From contig CAITVN010000215.1 in NCBI GenBank assembly GCA_903895855.1, positions 1-64,000 on the forward strand: 64,000 bases of DNA, written 5' to 3'. The translations under genes and the position numbers were made by a program. Within the stretch, counting starts at the first letter, position 1, and every line of letters starts with the position of its first letter. The notes beneath the pieces are model-generated. The model had not been told where the DNA came from. It made no database searches and saw only the letters and a program-made list of their open reading frames with translations. This document shows positions 42,692 through 50,547 of the stretch, one piece after another. Source of the DNA: Oligoflexia bacterium (GTDB lineage: Bacteria; Bdellovibrionota; UBA1018).

Positions 42692-44842
42692 TCATTTTAC
42701 CGAAAACAAGCCGCGAGAAATTTTCATACCTTTGGCTTCCATCTCTTCGACAAACTTAGGAATAAAGCCGGTTGGTACGAATCGGCCAAGTATTTTTCGC
42801 TTTTTATCTAAACCTTCTTGCTTATAAATAAAGATATCTTGAAGACTGACGACTTCACCTTGCATGCCCGTCACTTCGGTCACATACATTACTTTTCTGG
42901 TGCCGTCGGTTAGACGACTTTGCTGAATAATCAAATTCACAGCCGATGCAATATTCTCGCGAATCGCTTTTGGCGGCAAACCAAGCCCAGCCTGCATGCA
43001 GAGCGTTTCTAGCCTTGCGATACATTCACGAGGATTATTGGCATGCACTGTCGTCAACGAACCCGAGTGACCGGTATTCATGGCCTGAAGCATATCAAGC
43101 GCCTCACCACCTCGACACTCACCCACCACAATTCGGTCGGGTCGCATTCGAAGGCAGCATTTGATCAGATCACGAATAGCGACCTCACCCTCTCCTTCGA
43201 TATTTTTCGGGCGTGTTTCAAGCCTGACTACGTGTTCTTGCCCGAGCTGCAACTCAGCAGAGTCCTCAACTGTAATGATACGCTCAGTGGCTGGAATAAA
43301 ACTCGAGAGCACATTCAGCAACGTCGTCTTACCTGAGCCCGTACCTCCAGAAACCACGATATTCAATTTAGCCTCGACGCAAGCTCTAAGAAAGTCACCA
43401 ATTTCTGGTGTAATTGAGCCATAATTGATTAAATCTTGAACAACCGGTCGCTTCTTTGGAAATTTTCTTATCGTGATTGTTGGCCCGCGCAGTGCAAGAG
43501 GCGGAATGATCACATGCACCCGCGACCCATCAGGCAAGCGCGCATCAACGTATGGCACTTTTTCATCAACTCGCCGTCCGAGCGGAGTCACAATTCTCTC
43601 AATCACGTTCATCATTTGGTGCTCACTGGTGAACGTAGTTTTACACAACTGTGGTTTTCCGGCTTTTTCAATGTAGATTTGATCTCGTGCGTTGACCATA
43701 ATCTCGGTAACTTCATCATCAGCGAGCAAATCTTCTAATGGCCCAAGACCTAGTGCTTCATCGAGAATTTCTTTCACCATTTGAGCCTTGAGCTCGCGAG
43801 TACTCAACAAAGAGCTGGTATCTTCTTGAGCAAGAATATCGAGCACCGTTTTCTGAGTCTTCTCTCTCAAAACCAAACGCGCTTTCGGGTCGCTGGTATC
43901 GGTGTTCATCTTCTTGAGATCCATCTGTTCAACCAAAGCTTTGTGAATTCGAAGCTTCATGCCTGTCCAGGGATCAATCGCTGCAACCGATGAACGCGCC
44001 CCCGGACCACCTGAGGCTGAGGCCGTTGCGTGAGCCGTCGCTGTAGCAGTGGCTTTAGCCGCCACACCGGACGGTTTTTTTAACTTCGACAACCCCTCAA
44101 GTAGATTCGTCTGCTGAATTTTTCTGACTAGATCAAAGTAAGCTCGGGTAATCGGAGCACTTGGAGCAGCCAGGCAAACCGGCGTATTTTTGGCCAATGA
44201 ACTATCACAAGTCGCAACATCATCAGGAATTGACGCGAAAACAGCTCGCCCAAGGTTTTTTTGAATCACTTGCGGGTTGATAATACTCGTTGGAGAAAAT
44301 CTATTAACTACGATTTGAACCATCTCATTCGGAAATAGAAGCTCTTGAATCTTCGTAAGCACGCGCTTAGTCTGATTAACGACAATAATGTCTGGGGTCG
44401 TAACAACAAAAATAGCAGTAGCGTACTCTAGAACCTTCAGCGCATGCGGCTCCATTCCATTTCCACAATCAACAACAATCCAATTAAAAATTGAAGTGAT
44501 CGACTTCAAAACTTTCCCAAGCCCATCGATATCAAGATCTCTGGCTACCACAGCATCTTTTGGCGCTCCGATGTAGCTATAACCTACTGGGGCATTTACC
44601 ATGAAGGGGGCTAAATGCTTTGGCTCAAGATTCCCAAACTGCAACTTCGAAAGTTCAACCACGGTTTTAGGTGGGTTCTGCCCAAGAATGATGTTTTGAT
44701 CGCCGAGTGAAACCAAGTCAAGATCCATGATCAAGGGGCGCTGTTTAAAATTCTGCAAATACGCGATAGCCAGGTTAGCCGCGAAAACGCTCTTACCTAC
44801 CCCTCCCTTTCCGCCAACTACTGCGATAATGTGTCCAGCCAT
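42692..44842 (-). CDS. cpaF: fused CpaE/TadZ-like and CpaF/TadA motor ATPase
   Basis: One 716-residue chain holds two Tad proteins that are usually separate. Residues 1-250 are a MinD/ParA-like CpaE/TadZ domain with deviant Walker A VVGGKGGVGKS (9-18) and IVVDCGNG. Residues 264-285 are an Ala/Thr/Ser/Gly linker. From about 295 comes a full CpaF/TadA secretion ATPase with LGPLEDLLADDEVTEIMVN, PYVDARLPDGSRVHVIIPP, Walker A SGGTGSGKTT (about 498-507), RIVVGECRGGEA (Walker B) and TGHSGSLTTVHAN (His box). It would power pilus assembly and bring its own polar-localisation domain. The gene starts 4 nt after the secretin gene. Confidence 0.94.
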   Translation of the reverse strand: MAGHIIAVVGGKGGVGKSVFAANLAIAYLQNFKQRPLIMDLDLVSLGDQNIILGQNPPKTVVELSKLQFGNLEPKHLAPFMVNAPVGYSYIGAPKDAVVARDLDIDGLGKVLKSITSIFNWIVVDCGNGMEPHALKVLEYATAIFVVTTPDIIVVNQTKRVLTKIQELLFPNEMVQIVVNRFSPTSIINPQVIQKNLGRAVFASIPDDVATCDSSLAKNTPVCLAAPSAPITRAYFDLVRKIQQTNLLEGLSKLKKPSGVAAKATATATAHATASASGGPGARSSVAAIDPWTGMKLRIHKALVEQMDLKKMNTDTSDPKARLVLREKTQKTVLDILAQEDTSSLLSTRELKAQMVKEILDEALGLGPLEDLLADDEVTEIMVNARDQIYIEKAGKPQLCKTTFTSEHQMMNVIERIVTPLGRRVDEKVPYVDARLPDGSRVHVIIPPLALRGPTITIRKFPKKRPVVQDLINYGSITPEIGDFLRACVEAKLNIVVSGGTGSGKTTLLNVLSSFIPATERIITVEDSAELQLGQEHVVRLETRPKNIEGEGEVAIRDLIKCCLRMRPDRIVVGECRGGEALDMLQAMNTGHSGSLTTVHANNPRECIARLETLCMQAGLGLPPKAIRENIASAVNLIIQQSRLTDGTRKVMYVTEVTGMQGEVVSLQDIFIYKQEGLDKKRKILGRFVPTGFIPKFVEEMEAKGMKISRGLFSVK

Positions 44843-44846
44843 CGAT

Positions 44847-46460
44847 CTATTTTACCTTTATTCTAAAATTTTTCTTGAGGTCTTCAGAACCTTCATTTGC
44901 GTTCTCGATAATCTGTGGTGTGATGAACATCACCGCCTGCATTTTCTTTTTTGAATAACCTTTCGAACGTAACAGAGAAAAAAGCGCCTGACTGCCATCT
45001 TCACCAGACGCTTTGGTTTGATCAGGATCGTCCCGATTGAAAGAGGTCGTCACCGCATTTTGACTCAGTCCCAAAAGAGCGGCGCTCTCTGCATTTTTCA
45101 CATAAATATTACTGGTCACATTGTGACGACTAATCAGCGGAGTTGAACCTGCTGGTGCTCGACCGGCTAGGGCACTCTCCTTAACGCTGACATCCATCAT
45201 AATGTCGTCGCTGCTACCCACAATTCGAGGAGTAATGGTAACCTCGGTTCCGACCGACGCATTCCCGGCTTGTTGCTGCCCCTTATCACCCATCATGACA
45301 ATGGGAATATCGATCTGACTACTGTAGGTTGCCTTTTGCCCACTGCGCGTGATGATTGACCCAGATTTGATAATTTTCGCATAGCCGGCACTTTGCGCAC
45401 TTTCTAACCTAGGAAACAAGTGGCCAATCGTCGCACTGAAGCTCGAGCCACCTCCGGCTGCGGCCTGCCCAGCGGCATTTTGACCCAATTGAATTTGTGG
45501 ATCGGCCGTAAACCCCGGCTGCCATTTGAACCCGAAGACTTTCTGATAGTCTTTATTGAGTTCGACAAAATGGTAGGTCAAACGGATGAGTTTTTCTTGT
45601 TTCTTCTCGGGCGCTTTAGCAATTTTCAAGAACACTTTATATGGTTGTCTACCTAACGCTACTTGCACATTTTTCGCAGCTTCAGTCAGCGTCGGTACGG
45701 GCTTGACTTCAGGAAGGTAAATACTCACGGTGTCGATAATGCGTTTTCCGCTTTCGTCACTATCAACGGTACCTTCAACAATAAATATTCCGTTGATGAC
45801 CCTCACCTTTACATTGGGCGCAAAGGTCGACACATCGCCCTCAATTTTTTTGGCGATACTTTGCATTCCTAAGGGCGAAAGTGTCGTGAGATTCAAGATC
45901 AAATCTTTAAATGTATCATCGGCCAAGACCTGACTTAGGCGCGCCAGATCATTGATGACTAAGACCTCACCGTCGACCACGATCTTTTTTCCGACAACCC
46001 GCAGATCGATGCCCTCAACGTCGCGAAGCAAATCACGAAGCTCAGAAGCCCGCTCTAGCAAGTTAGAAGGGGCGACTCGTATATCAAGCACAAGTTTGAT
46101 AACCCCGGTCTCGTCTCGAACCAAGACATTGCAGTCACCCGCCTTTAACGGGGCAATGAGAAGCTGCCTGGTCCCTTGCCCAAAATTGACAGGGGTAATT
46201 TTAACTACTTTTCCGTCACCACTATCTTGAATAAACGCATCGCCTTTTGGAATTTCGAAATTCAGGTCTAGTGTTTTTGATTCTCCAGCTGCCAGAAGCA
46301 AACTTCGGTGGTCAGCTTTTTGCTCTGAGGTCTGATGAGTGAGTTTTGATTTTTTAAATTTCTTTGGCAATAATTCAGATGCGCTAAGACGTAAGAAGCC
46401 CTGATCGACTAGCGAGCCCATCAAGACGACAGCGATCAACTGAACTAGCCGAGTCTTCAT
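44847..46460 (-). CDS. cpaC: Tad pilus outer-membrane secretin CpaC/RcpA
   Basis: A 537-residue exported protein. After the signal segment come an N-terminal pilus-secretin domain (LLLAAGESKTLDL, NVLVRDETGVIKLVLDI), BON-like repeats (DLRVVGKKIVVDGEVL, RVINGIFIVEGTVDS) and the secretin beta domain (GYAKIIKSGSIITRSGQKA, VGTEVTITPRIVG, LISRHNVTSNIYVKNAESA, QAVMFITPQII). It forms the outer-membrane gate for the Flp pilus. It starts directly after the cpaB stop. Confidence 0.93.
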   Translation of the reverse strand: MKTRLVQLIAVVLMGSLVDQGFLRLSASELLPKKFKKSKLTHQTSEQKADHRSLLLAAGESKTLDLNFEIPKGDAFIQDSGDGKVVKITPVNFGQGTRQLLIAPLKAGDCNVLVRDETGVIKLVLDIRVAPSNLLERASELRDLLRDVEGIDLRVVGKKIVVDGEVLVINDLARLSQVLADDTFKDLILNLTTLSPLGMQSIAKKIEGDVSTFAPNVKVRVINGIFIVEGTVDSDESGKRIIDTVSIYLPEVKPVPTLTEAAKNVQVALGRQPYKVFLKIAKAPEKKQEKLIRLTYHFVELNKDYQKVFGFKWQPGFTADPQIQLGQNAAGQAAAGGGSSFSATIGHLFPRLESAQSAGYAKIIKSGSIITRSGQKATYSSQIDIPIVMMGDKGQQQAGNASVGTEVTITPRIVGSSDDIMMDVSVKESALAGRAPAGSTPLISRHNVTSNIYVKNAESAALLGLSQNAVTTSFNRDDPDQTKASGEDGSQALFSLLRSKGYSKKKMQAVMFITPQIIENANEGSEDLKKNFRIKVK

Positions 46461-47333
46461 CTACCGTCTCCCCCCGCCTGCGGGTGCGCGCTGCACTCTT
46501 GATGAATCGGTACCCAGTAAGTCAGTGGCTGTCACTGCACTGACTTGGGGGCGCTCTGAATCGTCATTATTTCGCAATGACAAAAACACCGTAGCATCTG
46601 ACCCCAAAAGGGCAATAAGTTGGGCCTGCTGTGGATCAACTTCAATAGCAACGGTTTGATAGTTCACATCTTCAGTGAGAGACTTGAATCGCTCTTTTCC
46701 ACTGATCGGGTCAGACTCAACGACACGGGCTGGGTTTCGAGTAATATTTCTGCCAGTTGCTAGTACCACCACATCTTGAAGTAGTGTCTTGGCCATACGA
46801 TTCTCTTTGCCAGAACCCAAGTCAACCACAACCATCACATCAACGCGGTCACCGGGTTTAATGAGACCTCCAACCGCAGTGGCTCCGCCAACTTGAACCG
46901 AAACGGCCCGTTTTCCAGGAGAAATCTGTGGTGCGAGACCAGTGCGAATACTAGGCGCGGCAATCATATTGCGAGTGAGCTGTTCACCTTTTCGAATGGG
47001 CACTAGCGCAACACTTCCGTGCAAACTCTTCATTTTTTTTATAGCTATAGGATTGTCGACCGCCAATCCTTCGCCAGCAGCCAGTTCGTCTGCCCCCTCA
47101 GAGCCAAAACTAACCGCAGTGGGTTCAACAAAGTTCTCGGGCATCAGTTCAAGCTGCGTTGAATTCTCCATGATCGTCTCTTGCTCAGCAATGTCTCGGG
47201 CAGCTTTCACAACCAAGACCTGAGTTCCAAATTTCTTTTTCGATTGTTCTTCAATACTTTGTATATAAGTGCTGACAAAGAGCGCAGCCACGACCCCCAT
47301 CACCAACGACAGCGTCACCGCCTTATTATTCAT
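46461..47333 (-). CDS. cpaB: Tad pilus assembly protein CpaB/RcpC
   Basis: A 290-residue periplasmic protein anchored by one N-terminal helix (TLSLVMGVVAALFVSTYIQS). It contains an SAF-type domain (VLVVKAARDIAEQETIMEN, VALVPIRKGEQLTRNMI) and the CpaB core (PGKRAVSVQVGGATAVGGLI, KPGDRVDVMVVVD, VNYQTVAIEVDPQQAQLIAL). It works with the secretin, whose gene follows immediately. Its ATG overlaps the preceding pseudopilin stop by 4 nt. Confidence 0.92.
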   Translation of the reverse strand: MNNKAVTLSLVMGVVAALFVSTYIQSIEEQSKKKFGTQVLVVKAARDIAEQETIMENSTQLELMPENFVEPTAVSFGSEGADELAAGEGLAVDNPIAIKKMKSLHGSVALVPIRKGEQLTRNMIAAPSIRTGLAPQISPGKRAVSVQVGGATAVGGLIKPGDRVDVMVVVDLGSGKENRMAKTLLQDVVVLATGRNITRNPARVVESDPISGKERFKSLTEDVNYQTVAIEVDPQQAQLIALLGSDATVFLSLRNNDDSERPQVSAVTATDLLGTDSSRVQRAPAGGGRR

Positions 47334-47890
47334 GGCTTACCTCCTTGATTCATGATGGGCGCAAAGCAAAGTTTAAAGGCCCCGGGCGACATGCCCTCAT
47401 ACAGACCAATGCTGCCGCCCTCAAGTCCAGAAGTTACTGGACCTTGCTTTCCTTGAATGACATTACTCTGAGTGCAAATCGAAAGCGTATTGCGAACCCT
47501 TACTTCAGTGAGCTCTTCAGGCTCTTCACCAGCCTCGGACTCTTTATTATCTTTTGCCCGTCTCACAATTCGAAACTTCGAAGCCTCAGCCCCAGGATCT
47601 TCTTTGCTCGGCCTGTTCTCTGAAACACCGATAATCATTTGATTAAAAGTGGCACCTGCACCCGGGTTGACAAAATCGTTACGCCTCACTTTAACCTCAG
47701 GAAATACTGCACTATTAAACACAAACCATTGAGCCATTCCTCTGGTGTACTTCTGATTGACGATTGACATCTGTATCGTGGTATTGATTCGAAGCAATAG
47801 AACAACGAGACCGAGCATGAGCGGCAAGGTTAAAATAAACTCTAGAATGCTTTGTCCACCTTCGTCGGTGATCGCGAGATCACGCTTCAT
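47330..47890 (-). CDS. TadE-like pseudopilin
   Basis: A 186-residue protein with a type IVb prepilin-like start: a charged leader ending DEGG, then QSILEFILTLPLMLGLVV with Glu at +5, as required for cleavage by the TadV peptidase. The C-terminal domain is periplasmic, with a Cys pair (ICTQS, LCFAPI). It fits the TadE/TadF minor-pseudopilin role. The ATG at 47890 is chosen. A GTG (47914) and a TTG (47920) overlap the previous stop. Confidence 0.8.
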   Translation of the reverse strand: MKRDLAITDEGGQSILEFILTLPLMLGLVVLLLRINTTIQMSIVNQKYTRGMAQWFVFNSAVFPEVKVRRNDFVNPGAGATFNQMIIGVSENRPSKEDPGAEASKFRIVRRAKDNKESEAGEEPEELTEVRVRNTLSICTQSNVIQGKQGPVTSGLEGGSIGLYEGMSPGAFKLCFAPIMNQGGKP

Positions 47891-47913
47891 TTTTTTTACA
47901 TCCCATTCTTTCA

Positions 47914-48474
47914 CTAGCAACCATTGTCAAAAATGGCCGGAAATTTTCCCATATAGTCCTGACAGTCTCTAAAGCTAGGGTCTCTTCCCAGCCAACTTTC
48001 TGACGTTAGATCAAGTGAATTCACCTGCCCTGGCTTCGATTTACCCAATGGCAAAAGAAACACTTTACTCCTAAATCTATATCGGATTCCCTGCATCCAA
48101 CTTGAAGGGCGATTGTGCCCATCGCCAAACTCTGCAGGGGGTTTTATGTACAGGCCGGTGATCCCACTTCCGTCTCCGTCAATGCCCTTGCCGATGCTGG
48201 AGAATCGCTCTTTACCCGATGCACCTGTCAAAAAACTCTCAATAACAGCTTTCGCCCGATCGGCTTGCTCAGACTGACTGGGGCCACCAGAGGTATAGGC
48301 TCTTGACGACATAAAAGTGGCATATTGAACATAGCTGCCGTAGGCAAAAATAAAACTGAGCTGCACAAAAAACAATATGAATGCCATCAACAGCAACATA
48401 GTTAGTGCAAACTCAACCATTGCCTGCCCACTCTCACTTCGAGCGGGGATTGATAAAGATTCGCGTTCCCGCAC
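47914..48474 (-). CDS. TadE-like pseudopilin
   Basis: A 186-residue protein with leader SIPARSESG and then QAMVEFALTMLLLMAFILFF (Glu at +5), the TadE signature. The extracytoplasmic part is mixed (GIDGDGSGITGLYIKPPAEF, SWLGRDPSFRDCQDYMG). The GTG at 48474 has GGAGGAG 6 nt upstream and is preferred over ATG codons further upstream. It overlaps the end of the preceding pilin-like gene by 41 nt. Confidence 0.82.
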   Translation of the reverse strand: MRERESLSIPARSESGQAMVEFALTMLLLMAFILFFVQLSFIFAYGSYVQYATFMSSRAYTSGGPSQSEQADRAKAVIESFLTGASGKERFSSIGKGIDGDGSGITGLYIKPPAEFGDGHNRPSSWMQGIRYRFRSKVFLLPLGKSKPGQVNSLDLTSESWLGRDPSFRDCQDYMGKFPAIFDNGC

Positions 48475-48763
48475 TTTCTTCTCCTCCACCTGACACAAAC
48501 CTCGGATGCATTTTAGGCGACTCACCATCTTCAAATCCAGCGGCCTGCGGATGCCCGTATCGATACGCCTTTGCATAAGGGCCTGTCACGATCTTCATTA
48601 GCTTTTCGCTTAAACCCAACTTCCCCAGACCATGCGATAAAATAAGAAAGAGATTTACCACTATCGCCATGAGCAAAACATATTCAAGCACACCCTGACC
48701 AGAATCGGCACGGTGAGAACGCTGAAAAAACTTCGCTCGGATATTTTTAAACTTATTCCCCAT
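48434..48763 (-). CDS. Flp/TadE-like pilin subunit
   Basis: A 109-residue protein with a basic leader (KFKNIRAKFFQRSHRADSG) and then QGVLEYVLLMAIVVNLFLIL (Glu at +5), a class-III prepilin signal. The C-terminal part is short, polar and Gly-rich (GGGEESAGTRIFINPRSK). It is longer than a Flp pilin and shorter than TadE, so it is probably a minor pilin. The ATG follows directly on the tadV stop codon. Confidence 0.78.
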   Translation of the reverse strand: MGNKFKNIRAKFFQRSHRADSGQGVLEYVLLMAIVVNLFLILSHGLGKLGLSEKLMKIVTGPYAKAYRYGHPQAAGFEDGESPKMHPRFVSGGGEESAGTRIFINPRSK

Positions 48764-49309
48764 CTAGCTTAGCTTAATATATAATCTTGCGAGTGTAACT
48801 AGCGCGATCACAAGACCGAACGGCATCTTATGGGCAGTTTCAGCCCTAGGCCACTCAAACGACATACTCCGAACAAAAAGGCTGAGCAGAGACCTGCCCA
48901 TTGAACGCAAGAACTGAACCCACCTCTCTGCCCAAATCAACCCACCAACTCCAAAAACTGCCCCCACAAGAATCGAATCAATAAAAATTTGAATGATCTC
49001 AACCGAACCGAAGCAGACACCTAAAACCATCAATAATTTGACATCACCTGCCCCCAACGCGTGCAATGCAAAGAGTGGAAATGATATTGCAAATGCTGTC
49101 AATAACCCCAGAGCAGCACTTACCCCACCCAGCCAACCTCCGATCACAAGCGAACCCAGTAAAGCAATTGCCATCGCCGGAAAGGTGAGCCAATTGAAGA
49201 CTTTTCGGTAACGCAGATCTGTATAGGCAGACACTAACAAAGTGAATGTCACGATTGAGTTTAGATGATATAGTAGCACCGATGGATGAAAACTAATTTC
49301 TCCAAGCAT
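48764..49309 (-). CDS. tadV: Tad prepilin peptidase TadV/CpaA
   Basis: A 181-residue A24-family aspartic membrane protease with about six hydrophobic helices. Both catalytic Asp blocks are seen: SAYTDLRYRKVFNWLT and HALGAGDVKLLM. The end has KMPFGLVIALVTL, matching the usual IPYGVAIA. It cleaves the five pilin-like precursors encoded around it. It overlaps the end of the second Flp gene by 17 nt. Confidence 0.93.
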   Translation of the reverse strand: MLGEISFHPSVLLYHLNSIVTFTLLVSAYTDLRYRKVFNWLTFPAMAIALLGSLVIGGWLGGVSAALGLLTAFAISFPLFALHALGAGDVKLLMVLGVCFGSVEIIQIFIDSILVGAVFGVGGLIWAERWVQFLRSMGRSLLSLFVRSMSFEWPRAETAHKMPFGLVIALVTLARLYIKLS

Positions 49310-49520
49310 TGACTGGCGCTCTTCCCGTTTTTAAGTCTTGTTCTAATTGGCCGGCAAGCCTTTTGACTCCCTGATCGAGAGCCGTCAAAAGCGATCGGGT
49401 GAGTAGGCTGGCTCCGGTTACAGTGCCCGCCAAGATCAGAATATACTCTGTGATGGCCTGGCCATCTTCTTCTCTTATGAATCGAGCTAACACTGTTTGT
49501 CTACTCGGCAACCGCTTCAT
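49293..49520 (-). CDS. second Flp-type pilin
   Basis: A product of about 75 residues with leader FIREEDG and then QAITEYILILAGTVTGASLL (Glu at +5), closely matching the neighbouring Flp but with a different, more charged C terminus (QLEQDLKTGRAPVNAWRN). I use the ATG at 49520, which overlaps the first flp by 20 nt. A GTG at 49493, 7 nt after the flp stop, would also give a normal short leader. Confidence 0.78.
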   Translation of the reverse strand: MKRLPSRQTVLARFIREEDGQAITEYILILAGTVTGASLLTRSLLTALDQGVKRLAGQLEQDLKTGRAPVNAWRN

Positions 49521-49686
49521 CGATTTTGCCGCCAAGTGTTCCGACAGCTTTCTCAAGCTTACCGCCAAAAATATTCTTAAATTTCATCGCAACCATCACT
49601 ACGACCGCTAAAATAAGAATGTACTCAGTCGTCGATTGCCCTTCTTCATCAGCAATAAATTTACTCAGCCCCACTGTAAATTTCAT
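49501..49686 (-). CDS. flp: major Flp pilin
   Basis: A 61-residue type IVb pilin: leader KFTVGLSKFIADEEG, cleavage, then QSTTEYILILAVVVMVAMKF with Glu at +5, and a short C terminus (GGKLEKAVGTLGGKIDEAVA). Size and layout are those of Flp1 in other Tad systems. The ATG at 49686 has GAGAGG upstream and lies about 49 nt after a predicted promoter, so the long frame to 49821 is not the gene. A 138-nt gap separates it from the PP2C-like gene. Confidence 0.9.
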   Translation of the reverse strand: MKFTVGLSKFIADEEGQSTTEYILILAVVVMVAMKFKNIFGGKLEKAVGTLGGKIDEAVAE

Positions 49687-49741
49687 AGGCCCTCTCCCTT
49701 TCCTCTCTATCTTCTTTCGGTATAGCGAGGACATATATTTA

Positions 49742-49770
49742 ATTATTGTGTAATTATTTTGACTAGTCAA
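49742..49770 (-). promoter_or_regulatory. putative flp promoter with palindromic -35
   Basis: On the minus strand TTGACT (49770-49765), 17-bp spacer, AATAAT (49747-49742). The -35 is half of the perfect palindrome TTGACTAGTCAA (49759-49770), a possible operator. Transcription would start near 49735. It would give the pilin genes a promoter inside the long Tad operon. Confidence 0.6.
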
Positions 49771-49824
49771 GTTTCTATCGTTTTTAATGATCAGACCTGG
49801 GTCACTAAAGACACCCCCCAAACG

Positions 49825-50547
49825 CTAAAAGCGAATAGCCAGCAATGAGGCGTTCTGAGCAAATCCTGCAAGCTCCTCTACCGACTTGAGGTCAAGTAGC
49901 CCAGTTTCAGAATGAACGAGATGCTTTCGATGAGCCGACAATACACCTGGTGACTGTAACAGCAGTACGTCACCGCTTAACATTCGGTATTCAAAAATCT
50001 CTGGCTCTAAATCGTCAGTCATTCCAACTGCACTCAACGGGGCCTGCCAGTAAAGTAAGCTTTCTGAGGTCGCTGGATCAACCATTTGCTGATAGGTTCT
50101 AGGCGTGCATAAACGCGACCACTGAAGGTTGCGGTACAACCACGCCGAGCACGCTCCCACTTGAGCTAATGCGAGAACGCTGCCATTAATGAATGCAGCT
50201 AGCGTAGAGGCCCCTCCACGTTCGTGAATGTTTTTTCCTCTATTGAAACTCTGGGCGTTCCTATTTCCATGCAAAATGGCGTTAAAAAGAACATTGCCAG
50301 CTAAGGTGTAATATTTTCGCAAAACAAAAGGCATGGTGGCCTCAAGATCTCCAGCTTCTTTTTCTAAAAAATAGCGAATCTGTTCACAGACGATTCGACT
50401 CACTTTGTCGCCGACTCCCCGCCCACCAAAGCCATCGGCAACGACAAATACTCCTTTGTCGACACTGAAACTTACAAAATCTTCTTGAACGGCAGCCTCA
50501 CCTTGCAAGCTCAGCGACCGCACTTCTGATATCTGAATTCGCTTCAT
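49825..50547 (-). CDS. PP2C-like protein with degenerate metal site
   Basis: A 240-residue protein of the PPM/PP2C fold. It keeps VQEDFVSF, VFVVADGFGGRG (Asp38) and the block RGGASTLAAFINGSVLALAQVG. Where active enzymes read GDSR it has GACS (131-134), where they read SDG it has SPG (199-201), and near the end it has QNAS (231-234) instead of the metal-binding DN. It may therefore be a catalytically weak or dead phospho-threonine reader, or a regulator. Its ATG overlaps the stop of the double-FHA gene by 4 nt, linking it to phospho-signalling. Confidence 0.82.
   Translation of the reverse strand: MKRIQISEVRSLSLQGEAAVQEDFVSFSVDKGVFVVADGFGGRGVGDKVSRIVCEQIRYFLEKEAGDLEATMPFVLRKYYTLAGNVLFNAILHGNRNAQSFNRGKNIHERGGASTLAAFINGSVLALAQVGACSAWLYRNLQWSRLCTPRTYQQMVDPATSESLLYWQAPLSAVGMTDDLEPEIFEYRMLSGDVLLLQSPGVLSAHRKHLVHSETGLLDLKSVEELAGFAQNASLLAIRF

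Noticed and set aside
44000..44060. Repetitive Ala/Thr-coding stretch
   Set aside because: It is the interdomain linker of the CpaE-CpaF fusion, not a separate repeat element.
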